A DNA stretch of 6,712 bases from SYOC01 sp050185455 (GTDB taxonomy: Bacteria > Desulfobacterota > Binatia > Bin18), in the NCBI GenBank assembly GCA_050185455.1, contig JBFWZL010000365.1, positions 1 to 6,712 on the forward strand, read 5' to 3'. The notes beneath the pieces were generated by a model that worked only from the letters and a program-made list of their open reading frames with translations, was not told where the DNA came from and ran no database searches. Position numbers and translations under genes: made by a program. Below are positions 1 through 5,543 of the stretch, one piece after another (the first letter of the stretch is position 1; every line of letters begins with the position of its first letter).

Positions 1-1903
1 TTCCAACGTTGAATTGACGACCGCGGTGTTTACCGCCAGCAAACCGAATGTGAAGATTGTCGGGCGCGTGGGACCGTTAGGAACAGCCCTGAAAGATCTT
101 TCTCTGCAGGGTGATGTCGAACTCGTACCAATCGCGCTAGCCCAGCTGGTGCGCTTCGCTCCCGTGGCGGCGGCCTTGCCGCCGGACTTCAGCGCTGATG
201 GTCCACTGTCGCTCAAAGCGCAGGTGGAGGGAACAGTGCAGGATCTCGCCCTCACCGGAACTGTAGAAGCTAATGAAGGCGCCATACGTCTCGGCGATCG
301 TTTCCAGAAACCTCAAGGGACTCCGTTTATCATTTCTACAAATGCTCGGGTGACTTCCCAAATGATCGCTCTGCAAAAAACAACCATCCAGCTCCACACC
401 CTTGAACTCACCAGCAGCGGCAAGATCGACATAGGAAAAACCCCCTCGCTGGATCTCAAAATTGATGCGAACCCTACAACCCTAGCTGGCTGGGAGGACC
501 TTCTGCCTCTGGCAAAAGACTATGACCTCGGTGGAACCCTCGAGGTACATGCCCACCTTCAGGGTCCGGTGGCAAAAGGGCAAATTCCCCAGATCAACGG
601 TTCTCTCACCCTCAACCAAGTCACGGCAAAGGCGCCGCAACTACCAACCCCGGTAACAAACTTGAACGCAACAGTGGCATTCACGGGTCAAGGAGCCGAC
701 TTCAAAGAGACCTCTTTGCGTATGGGGAATTCTCTGGTTCGCCTTGATGGACGCGTAGAGAAATTTACACCCTTTGCTCTAGATTACCGTCTATCCGCAC
801 CTGAACTGCACCTGGCGGACCTACAGGCAAGCACTGCAGCAGGCAAAAACGCTACGGTGTTAAAAGAGGTCAAAAACGAGGGCCGGATACGCATGGATAA
901 GAGTTCACTGATGTACAAGGGCGACCTTTCCTCTGCTCAGGGCGTGCTCTCTCAGGTCGCCTACAGCAATTTCCACACAGCTGTCTCTATGGAAGCGCAA
1001 GTAGTCAATATTGAGAACGCAAGCCTGCAAGCATTCGGCGGGTCCGTGCAGGGAAAGGGACGGTATGCATTCCAACAGACTCCCCCGGAATTCTCTTTGA
1101 CTTCTCAGATCCGCGGCGTCAACCTCACGGAGCTCTTTCGCTCGACGCTGACCACTGCCCCCCAACATATTGAAGGTCAGGCCAACCTTGATCTCGCACT
1201 CAGCGGCAGCGGTCAGGGATGGGAAGAACTGAAGCCTTCTCTTCATGGACAGGGACGGGCAGAGGTATCCCAAGGAGCCCTGCTCAACGTGAATATCGCT
1301 GAAGGTGTCCTCTCTGGCGTCACCGGCCTTCCTGGTCTTTCGCTTTTGGTCTCTCCCCGCGTGCGAGATCGTTATCCCGAAATTTTCGCGACACAGAACA
1401 CCACATTTGATAAGCTGTACAGTACATTCACGTTCAATAACAGTAAAATGAATATTGATGACCTGCAGATTTCCGCCGCCGATTATACGATGCAAGGAAA
1501 GGGATGGGTCGACTTTGATCAGCAGCTCGACCTGCGGGCGCAGCTCATCTTGTCACAAAAGCTCTCCACGGACATTGCCGATGACGTAAAGGGGGCAAAG
1601 TACATTGTCAACGAGCAGAATCGAGTGGAGATTCCTTTTGCGCTAGCCGGAACACTACCACAAGTGCGTCCACAGCCAGACCTGGCGTATGTCGGTCGTC
1701 TGCTGCAACGCGCCGCCCTGCGGAGAGGCGCGGAGGAACTGGAAAAGCGTGTATTGAGAAAAATTCTTCCCTCTCCGCAGCCATCTCCGCCTGCAGAAGA
1801 CGAAAGTTCTACCGCCGCGCCTCCGGCCTCTCAAAAGCCGCGGCAAGAAGACCTGAAGGAACAGCTCTTGCGCAAAGGCCTGGATAAACTCTTTGGCCGT
1901 TAA
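1..1903 (+). CDS. AsmA-family envelope protein, 3' part (5' truncated by window edge)
   Basis: The reading frame is open from the first complete codon at position 2, with no stop upstream, so the gene begins outside the window; about 633 residues are visible. The TTG at 14 has no Shine-Dalgarno and is internal. The protein is a long run of short beta-strand-like repeats with alternating polar and hydrophobic residues. The last 250 or so residues look like the AsmA C-terminal region: a segment with GQANLDLALSGSG near residue 392, then a stretch near 470-505 ending in MQGKGWVDF, then a beta-rich end. A Pro/Ser/Ala-rich linker follows, and the protein closes with a charged helix ending LDKLFGR. 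AsmA/TamB-like proteins sit in the inner membrane and periplasm and are linked to outer-membrane assembly and lipid transport. The N-terminal membrane anchor expected for the family would lie upstream and cannot be checked. The family call is fairly sure; the substrate is unknown. Confidence 0.8.
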   Translation, partial: SNVELTTAVFTASKPNVKIVGRVGPLGTALKDLSLQGDVELVPIALAQLVRFAPVAAALPPDFSADGPLSLKAQVEGTVQDLALTGTVEANEGAIRLGDRFQKPQGTPFIISTNARVTSQMIALQKTTIQLHTLELTSSGKIDIGKTPSLDLKIDANPTTLAGWEDLLPLAKDYDLGGTLEVHAHLQGPVAKGQIPQINGSLTLNQVTAKAPQLPTPVTNLNATVAFTGQGADFKETSLRMGNSLVRLDGRVEKFTPFALDYRLSAPELHLADLQASTAAGKNATVLKEVKNEGRIRMDKSSLMYKGDLSSAQGVLSQVAYSNFHTAVSMEAQVVNIENASLQAFGGSVQGKGRYAFQQTPPEFSLTSQIRGVNLTELFRSTLTTAPQHIEGQANLDLALSGSGQGWEELKPSLHGQGRAEVSQGALLNVNIAEGVLSGVTGLPGLSLLVSPRVRDRYPEIFATQNTTFDKLYSTFTFNNSKMNIDDLQISAADYTMQGKGWVDFDQQLDLRAQLILSQKLSTDIADDVKGAKYIVNEQNRVEIPFALAGTLPQVRPQPDLAYVGRLLQRAALRRGAEELEKRVLRKILPSPQPSPPAEDESSTAAPPASQKPRQEDLKEQLLRKGLDKLFGR

Positions 1904-1946
1904 ACAAGAGCCTTTTGTCAAAAAGAGTCTTTTCTCTCAATCGAGG

Positions 1947-2339
1947 TTATCCTTTCTGGATCGCCTCGGTTAACGGTTGCGAGGTGTTCGCATCAAAGTA
2001 ATCCCGCCAGTGGGTGATTTTTCCATCTTTGAGCTCAAAAACACCTAGCACTGGCAAGTCCAGTTTTACCGTTCCTTTGGTCCACTCTTCCAGCCGTTCG
2101 TTCATCACAGTATTGCCGGACGAGGTGGTGTTCTTGATATTCATTTTGACCGTGGCGCGGCCCGGCCCTTCTAGGAACGGCCCTAACACTTGCCGCACTC
2201 CCGCATGCCCAGTCACCGGCTTCCACGGAATATTGTGATACACCACGTCCACGGACAAGTATGATACGAGAGTGGTCATGTTTCCACTCTCTAGCGATTT
2301 GCAAAACTCAGTCACGATTTTTTCGTTCTCGACACTCAT
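1947..2339 (-). CDS. Limonene-1,2-epoxide hydrolase / SnoaL-like NTF2-fold protein
   Basis: A 130-residue protein of the size usual for small NTF2-fold enzymes. The start at 2339 is chosen because a strong Shine-Dalgarno (TAAGGAGGT on the minus strand, 2353-2345) lies 5 nt upstream; the open frame runs further to 2414 but without a ribosome site. Residues 31-44 (DVVYHNIPWKPVTG), 79-86 (MNERLEEW) and 97-116 (VLGVFELKDG, then WRDYFD) match the order of conserved blocks in limonene-1,2-epoxide hydrolases. From memory of the Rhodococcus enzyme, the catalytic Tyr, Asn, Arg, Asp and Asp correspond here to Tyr34, Asn36, Arg82, Glu84 and Asp113, so one acid is Glu instead of Asp. The gene converges on the AsmA gene with 43 bp between them, and its start is 53 bp from that of the divergent small ORF. 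There is no signal peptide, so it is probably cytosolic. The fold is likely; epoxide hydrolase activity is not established. Confidence 0.75.
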   Translation of the reverse strand: MSVENEKIVTEFCKSLESGNMTTLVSYLSVDVVYHNIPWKPVTGHAGVRQVLGPFLEGPGRATVKMNIKNTTSSGNTVMNERLEEWTKGTVKLDLPVLGVFELKDGKITHWRDYFDANTSQPLTEAIQKG

Positions 2340-2344
2340 AACAC

Positions 2345-2353
2345 ACCTCCTTA
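2345..2353 (-). promoter_or_regulatory. Ribosome binding site fixing the epoxide-hydrolase-like start
   Basis: On the minus strand this reads TAAGGAGGT, complementary to the 16S rRNA tail over nine bases, and lies 5 nt before the ATG at 2339. It excludes the 25-residue longer in-frame start. Confidence 0.8.
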
Positions 2354-2392
2354 CTTTTGCATTTTTGTATCTGACTCTCACGAGGCGATACC

Positions 2393-2689
2393 ATGTCCAG
2401 TCCTGGGAGTACAAGAGCGGCGTTGCCCCATTTGCGGCTTTGTGTCACACAACAACGCATGCCTCACATCAGTAAAGATAAGTTCGTCCAACAGATCGCG
2501 CGAAATTTGGATCTTCCTGCTCTTTTAGTCGAACGGATGACAGAACCCCGCCCAGCAGGCGACGACCGCAATGGTGGCTGGAAATTGACCCGTATGCCGT
2601 GGCCGGAAGAACTGAAGGAATTTGGCCTGGAAGCACGCTTTGCTTCCGCTGGATGGCGCACCGCACTGCGCGCGATCCTCGAAGACTAA
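2393..2689 (+). CDS. Hypothetical protein, 98 aa
   Basis: I do not recognise this protein. The ATG at 2393 has a GAGG at 2382-2385 with 7-nt spacing, which supports this start; a second in-frame ATG at 2459 has no ribosome site and would give 76 residues. The protein has no signal peptide or membrane segment. It looks soluble, with a helical-looking stretch around residues 27-49 (KDKFVQQIARNLDLPALL) and a Trp/Arg-rich second half (GGWKLTRMPWPEELKEFGLE, then FASAGWRTALRAILED). The ending resembles a complete small domain more than a torn fragment. It is divergent from the epoxide-hydrolase-like gene, with 53 bp between starts. The AT-rich leader of the response regulator follows its stop codon. 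A small accessory or regulatory protein is possible, but nothing in the sequence shows a role. The coding call itself is moderate: it rests on the ribosome site, the codon usage and the lack of any competing gene. Confidence 0.55.
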   Translation: MSSPGSTRAALPHLRLCVTQQRMPHISKDKFVQQIARNLDLPALLVERMTEPRPAGDDRNGGWKLTRMPWPEELKEFGLEARFASAGWRTALRAILED

Positions 2690-2850
2690 TTTTTCTCTTT
2701 TATGGGAAAATTGGATGGATTTTTCCTAAAATTAAGAAATAATAATTTCCCGGAGACCTTCCTCCAACATTTTTGCCACGGCATTGCTTGTGCTACCTCA
2801 ATTTTTCCCCAAATGAAATTTTTCCACAAAACAGCGAAAAAGGGGACGCT
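2690..2850 (+). promoter_or_regulatory. AT-rich control region with repeated ATTTTTCC elements
   Basis: This 161-bp gap is clearly richer in A and T than its flanks. The 8-mer ATTTTTCC occurs three times on the plus strand (2719-2726, 2801-2808, 2818-2825). The last two are part of a 14-bp direct repeat (2800-2813 and 2817-2830) that differs at one base, with starts 17 bp apart. GGGAAAA at 2704-2710 is an inverted near copy and can pair with 2721-2727, leaving a 10-nt loop. The sequence shows the repeats; their role as operators for the response regulator gene is inference. I see no convincing sigma-70 promoter. Confidence 0.4.
2772..2788 (+). promoter_or_regulatory. Weak sigma-54-like -24/-12 element before the response regulator
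   Basis: The sequence TTTGCCACGGCATTGCT matches the -12 half of the sigma-54 consensus (TTGCW) fully, but the -24 half only in part. The nearly invariant GG is TG here. Ten of the 14 defined positions agree. If used, transcription would start near 2799, leaving a 52-nt leader before the ATG at 2851. It may hint at autoregulation, but the missing GG keeps confidence low. Confidence 0.25.
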
Positions 2851-4218
2851 ATGAGTATGGCGGGGACCATCCTTGTCGCCGACGACGAAGTGCTCGCACG
2901 ACAAAGTATCGCCGAGGTGCTACGCGAAGAAGGCTACCGAGTTTATGAGGCCGCTAATGGCCAAGCTGCTCTAGATGTCTTGGAAGAAGTTGAGATCGAT
3001 GTCGTTCTTTCCGACCTGAAGATGCCTGGAGTTGACGGCCTTGAGGTGCTGCGGACCGTACGTGACCGCTATCCGCAAACGATGGTGCTGTTGATGACCG
3101 CCTACGCCTCGGTGGAAACAGTTGTCGAAGCTCTACGTCTGGGAGCGCAAGATTACCTGCTGAAGCCGATATTGATCGATGATGTCTTGCACCGCGTGCG
3201 TCGCCTACTCGAACATAAACGCCAGGCGTGGGAGATCCAACTTCTTCGCCGTGAGGTGTCCAAGCACTTCAACTTTGAAGGCATGGTAGGACGAAGCCCT
3301 GCCATGCAAGAGCTGTTTGAATTGACCAAAAAGGTGGCGCCTACCAACGCGACAGTATTGATCACCGGTGAGAGCGGCGTCGGGAAAGAAGTCATTGCCC
3401 GGTTGATTCACGCCCATAGCTTACAAAAGGATCACGTGTTTCTCCCTGTGAACTGCAGCGCCATCCCCGAAACGCTGCTTGAGAGCCAACTCTTCGGACA
3501 TACGAAGGGCTCTTTTACTGGCGCAGTCGGCTCCCAAGAAGGGCTTTTCCAGCGCGCCCGCGGCGGGACGATCTTCCTCGACGAAATCGGCGAAATGCCG
3601 CTCACTTTGCAGCCGAAACTGCTCCGCGCCATTGAAGAACGAGAAGTGTTGCCCATCGGCGCTACAACGCCGGTGAAAATCGACATCCGCATCATTGCCG
3701 CCACTAATCGCGACCTCAAACAAGAAGTCGAAGAGGGACGCTTTCGTGAGGACCTGTACTATCGTCTCAATGTGATCGAACTTCATATTTTACCCCTTCG
3801 AGAACGACGAGAAGATGTTCCCTTACTAGTGGATTATTTAGTTCAACGTCATAACCGTGAGATGAAAAAAACCTATAAAGGGGTAGACAACGCCACCATG
3901 AAGCAGTTGATGTCGCTCTCTTGGAAAGGCAATGTCCGAGAACTGGATAACGTACTGGAGCGGGCAATGATCTTGGGCAACGGAGAATGGATTAGTCTAT
4001 CCGACTTGCCGCGCGGTGAATCCGCGCCGACCCCCTCCACGTTAACCACAAGCGACAACCTGAAGGAGGCTATACAGTCGTACGAACGGAGCCATATCGA
4101 GACAGTCTTGAAAAAGACGGAGGGCGACAAAAAACGCACAGCTGAACTCCTGGGGCTGAGTCTTTCTTCACTCTATCGAAAAATGGATGACCTGAGCATC
4201 CCGCTTGATGCCCACTAA
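2851..4218 (+). CDS. Sigma-54-dependent response regulator (NtrC family)
   Basis: A complete 455-residue activator with three domains. The receiver (about 5-120) has Asp11/Asp12, phospho-acceptor Asp55 in SDLKMPG, Thr83 and Lys105. The AAA+ domain (about 143-375) has Walker A GESGVGKE at 173-180, the sigma-54 contact loop GSFTGA at 220-225, Walker B GGTIFLDE at 238-245, arginine-finger residues in FREDLYYRLN near 298-307, and the sensor II motif GNVREL at 360-365. The Fis-type HTH (about 404-450) has its recognition part near RTAELLGLSLSSLYRKM. Such proteins are phosphorylated by a sensor kinase, form oligomers on upstream sites and use ATP to open sigma-54 promoters. The ATG at 2851 is chosen for AGGGGA at 2841-2846; a second ATG at 2857 is too far from it. 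GSFTGA is a tolerated natural form of GAFTGA. No kinase gene is present here, so the partner is unknown. Sigma-54 promoters at 4315 and 5473 make the downstream stress genes the likely targets (inference). Confidence 0.95.
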   Translation: MSMAGTILVADDEVLARQSIAEVLREEGYRVYEAANGQAALDVLEEVEIDVVLSDLKMPGVDGLEVLRTVRDRYPQTMVLLMTAYASVETVVEALRLGAQDYLLKPILIDDVLHRVRRLLEHKRQAWEIQLLRREVSKHFNFEGMVGRSPAMQELFELTKKVAPTNATVLITGESGVGKEVIARLIHAHSLQKDHVFLPVNCSAIPETLLESQLFGHTKGSFTGAVGSQEGLFQRARGGTIFLDEIGEMPLTLQPKLLRAIEEREVLPIGATTPVKIDIRIIAATNRDLKQEVEEGRFREDLYYRLNVIELHILPLRERREDVPLLVDYLVQRHNREMKKTYKGVDNATMKQLMSLSWKGNVRELDNVLERAMILGNGEWISLSDLPRGESAPTPSTLTTSDNLKEAIQSYERSHIETVLKKTEGDKKRTAELLGLSLSSLYRKMDDLSIPLDAH

Positions 4219-4221
4219 ATC

Positions 4222-4265
4222 TCGCTTCTTCGCAACGGCGAGAAGAAGCGACCGCGTTTCTTCTC
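4222..4265 (+). other. Two overlapping inverted repeats sharing one arm
   Basis: Arm TCGCTTCTTC (4222-4231) pairs perfectly with GAAGAAGCGA (4242-4251), a 10-bp stem with a 10-nt loop; a smaller TCGC/GCGA pair (4230-4233 with 4238-4241) lies inside. The middle arm can instead pair to the right, GAGAAGAA (4240-4247) with TTCTTCTC (4258-4265), an 8-bp stem with a 10-nt loop. The two folds exclude each other. The element starts 3 bp after the response regulator stop codon and lies 66-95 bp upstream of the -24 box at 4317. It could be the transcription terminator of that gene or a binding site for the activator. There is no clean T-run directly after either stem. Confidence 0.5.
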
Positions 4266-4314
4266 ATCTGCCGGAAAATTTCGCCGGACTTCCGCTTCTT
4301 TTTCCCCTGTTTGT

Positions 4315-4331
4315 CTGGCATGTCGCGTGCT
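4315..4331 (+). promoter_or_regulatory. Sigma-54 promoter (-24/-12) of the CBS-Usp operon
   Basis: The sequence CTGGCATGTCGCGTGCT has GG at 4317-4318 and GC at 4329-4330 with exactly 10 nt between, and agrees at 11 of the 14 defined positions of the YTGGCACGRNNNTTGCW consensus. Transcription is predicted to start near 4342, giving a 13-nt leader that holds the GGGAGG ribosome site. The position just ahead of a gene, and a sigma-54 activator gene next door, strengthen the call. Confidence 0.65.
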
Positions 4332-4342
4332 CTATCTCTTCA

Positions 4343-4348
4343 GGGAGG
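4343..4348 (+). promoter_or_regulatory. Ribosome binding site fixing the CBS protein start
   Basis: GGGAGG lies 6 nt before the ATG at 4355. It rules out the longer open frame that extends 50 codons upstream, through the inverted repeats and the promoter, to the end of the response regulator gene. Confidence 0.75.
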
Positions 4349-4354
4349 ACGCGA

Positions 4355-4807
4355 ATGACAGTTCTCAATGTACGACCCTGGATGCAGGGCTCCCCTCTCA
4401 CGATTGGGCCCAAAGACAGTCTGCGTCGTGCGCGTACGCTCATACGAACGGCAAACGTTGAGGAGTTGCTGGTTATGGACGACGGCAAGCTTGTTGGCAT
4501 TCTGAATGAGCACGACATGTGGCGACATTGTCCAACAAGTACGCTCATCCTAGCAGAAAAGCAGGCGGATGAACTCCTTGAGCAAATACGGGTCGGGGGA
4601 GTCATGACGCTTCATCCCCCAATCGTTACGCCGGACACTCCTTTGCGAGAAGCGCTGCAACTCTTCGCTCGATCAGGAAGACACGCTCTCCCCGTGGTCG
4701 AAGACGGAATCCTCGTTGGCTTGTTAACCGAGGAAAGCGCCTTGCACGCGGTAGCGGCTGTGCTAAGCGAAATCGAACAATATGCAACCAAAGGCCATGA
4801 TCCGTAA
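4355..4807 (+). CDS. Two-CBS-domain (Bateman module) protein
   Basis: A 150-residue stand-alone CBS pair. The first CBS is about 5-57 (from VRPWMQGSPLTIGPKDSL to VGILNEHDM) and the second about 82-134 (VMTLHPPIVTPDTPLREAL to VGLLTEESAL), joined by a helical linker. CBS pairs bind adenine nucleotides such as AMP and ATP and act as energy sensors. In the usual GxxTxxD ribose-phosphate motif, the first domain reads GILNEHD (Thr replaced by Asn51, Asp54 kept) and the second GLLTEES (Thr125 kept, Asp replaced by Ser128), so each half-site is altered at one position. No enzyme domain is attached, so it probably acts by binding a partner. The length is close to that of mycobacterial Hrp1-type proteins. 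It is preceded by a sigma-54 promoter and followed after 28 bp by a Usp gene, so the two probably form an operon. The CBS call is firm; the ligand is unknown. Confidence 0.9.
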   Translation: MTVLNVRPWMQGSPLTIGPKDSLRRARTLIRTANVEELLVMDDGKLVGILNEHDMWRHCPTSTLILAEKQADELLEQIRVGGVMTLHPPIVTPDTPLREALQLFARSGRHALPVVEDGILVGLLTEESALHAVAAVLSEIEQYATKGHDP

Positions 4808-4835
4808 TCTCCCGAAAAGTAGAGAGGAGTCTTAG

Positions 4836-5315
4836 ATGGCGGAAACAACACCCCGCTTCCCTTCCCAACTCACAAATGCGTTACCGTGGAAACGAGTCCT
4901 AGTCCCGGTTGACTTCTCCCCACTGTCAGAGACTGCGCTCATCTATGCGCTCAAGCTAGCGCAACTGGTGGGAGCGGAGGTACACGCCTGTCACATTATC
5001 CCCACGCCTCACGTACTCGACGTCTTGTACGAACGTGGATTCGCACCGCCAGAGAGCATCAAGCGCATTACTCAAAAGGCGCGCAAGCGCATCAAAGAAA
5101 TCGCGGGAACCCAAGAAACAACGGTTCCCTTACGGATTCACTGTGAGGAGGGAGAAGCCGCTGAACATATTTTACAGCAGGCAGAAACCTTAAAAGTTGA
5201 TCTGATTGTGATAGGCACTCATGGCCGTAGCGGGGCGCAACGTTTTTTTCTTGGCAGTGTGGCCGAAACAGTCATTCGTCGCGCGTCCTGCCCAGTTTTA
5301 ACCTTGCGTTCTTAA
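4836..5315 (+). CDS. Universal stress protein, single domain, ATP-binding type
   Basis: A 159-residue UspA-family protein, close to the family's usual size plus a short N-terminal extension of about 17 residues. The first strand reads RVLVPVDFSP with the nucleotide-contacting Asp26. The C-terminal motif GTHGRSGAQRFFLGS (127-141) fits the G-2x-G-9x-G-S/T pattern of ATP-binding Usps, with Gly127, Gly130, Gly140 and Ser141. GAGGAG at 4824-4829 sits 6 nt before the ATG. Proteins of this kind are cytosolic dimers induced by starvation, hypoxia or other growth arrest; their targets are mostly unknown. It lies 28 bp behind the CBS gene with no promoter visible between, so the two are likely co-transcribed from the promoter at 4315. 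A hairpin-forming segment follows the stop codon. Confidence 0.93.
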   Translation: MAETTPRFPSQLTNALPWKRVLVPVDFSPLSETALIYALKLAQLVGAEVHACHIIPTPHVLDVLYERGFAPPESIKRITQKARKRIKEIAGTQETTVPLRIHCEEGEAAEHILQQAETLKVDLIVIGTHGRSGAQRFFLGSVAETVIRRASCPVLTLRS

Positions 5316-5322
5316 ATAGAGT

Positions 5323-5353
5323 GATAGGGGGTGCAGTGCGCCGTACTCCCATC
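5323..5353 (+). terminator. Possible terminator hairpin after the CBS-Usp operon
   Basis: GGGGGTGC (5327-5334) can pair with GTACTCCC (5343-5350), including two G-U pairs, around an 8-nt loop. Three more pairs (GAT 5323-5325 with ATC 5351-5353) extend the stem past one bulged A. It lies 8 bp after the Usp stop codon. The T-run that follows is poor (GTCTCTTATC), so strong intrinsic termination is not assured. It also lies about 120-150 bp upstream of the -24 box at 5475, where activator sites are often found. Confidence 0.35.
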
Positions 5354-5424
5354 GTCTCTTATCGTTGTGTATTCACATCTTGACGCGTCGAACACAAAAT
5401 TTCCTTTTTCACCTTTATTCCTAC

Positions 5425-5439
5425 AATCAAGAAAATCAA
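5425..5439 (+). promoter_or_regulatory. Two AATCAA elements in AT-rich DNA, possible IHF contact
   Basis: AATCAA occurs at 5425-5430 and 5434-5439, inside an AT-rich stretch (about 5391-5455). It lies 36-50 bp upstream of the -24 box at 5475. The IHF core WATCAANNNNTTR begins with this hexamer, but the TTR half is not matched in either copy. IHF bending at this distance is common at sigma-54 promoters, so the placement fits better than the sequence does. Confidence 0.25.
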
Positions 5440-5472
5440 CACAAAAAAGAGAAGAGATGCTCCTCTCCGCCA

Positions 5473-5489
5473 CTGGTACGGGAGTTGCT
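5473..5489 (+). promoter_or_regulatory. Near-consensus sigma-54 promoter of the tandem Usp-Hsp20 operon
   Basis: The sequence CTGGTACGGGAGTTGCT agrees with YTGGCACGRNNNTTGCW at 13 of 14 defined positions; the only miss is T for C after the GG. GG is at 5475-5476 and GC at 5487-5488, exactly 10 nt apart. Transcription is predicted to start near 5500, leaving a 44-nt leader with the AAGGAG ribosome site at 5531-5536. It is the strongest promoter-like sequence in the window. Confidence 0.82.
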
Positions 5490-5543
5490 CTGTTCTAGGA
5501 CAAAAATGCACGACCGCTCTCGTGAGCACGAAGGAGTAATTTC

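Noticed and set aside
14..16. TTG as the start codon of the AsmA-family gene
   Set aside because: The frame is open to the window edge, there is no ribosome site before it, and the protein begins in mid-domain without a membrane anchor.
905..1495. Long open frame on the minus strand inside the AsmA-like gene
   Set aside because: It is antisense to a clearly coding frame, has no recognisable domain, and its residue composition looks like a shadow.
1912..1933. Shared terminator between the convergent AsmA-like and epoxide-hydrolase-like genes (CTTTT, AAAAG, CTTTT arms)
   Set aside because: Each possible stem is only 5 bp of mostly A-T pairs, too weak to call, although T-runs exist on both strands.
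2059..2200. Other open frames overlapping the epoxide-hydrolase-like gene on both strands
   Set aside because: None has a ribosome site or a recognisable domain, while the chosen frame shows conserved family blocks.
2340..2392. Promoters in the 53-bp divergent gap
   Set aside because: Sequences such as TTGTAT and GATACA look like -10 boxes, but no matching -35 boxes could be placed on either strand.
4272..4303. Hairpin CGGAA/TTCCG followed by CTTCTTTTT as terminator of the regulator gene
   Set aside because: The stem is only 5 bp with a 13-nt loop; it remains possible but is weaker than the 10-bp repeat at 4222-4251.
4205..4354. Longer N-terminus for the CBS protein
   Set aside because: The extra 50 codons run through the inverted repeats and the sigma-54 promoter and do not look like protein; the GGGAGG site clearly serves the ATG at 4355.
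5380..5427. Sigma-70 promoter from TTGACG (5380-5385) and TACAAT (5422-5427)
   Set aside because: The boxes are 36 bp apart, far from the 16-18 bp needed, and neither has a good partner at the right distance.
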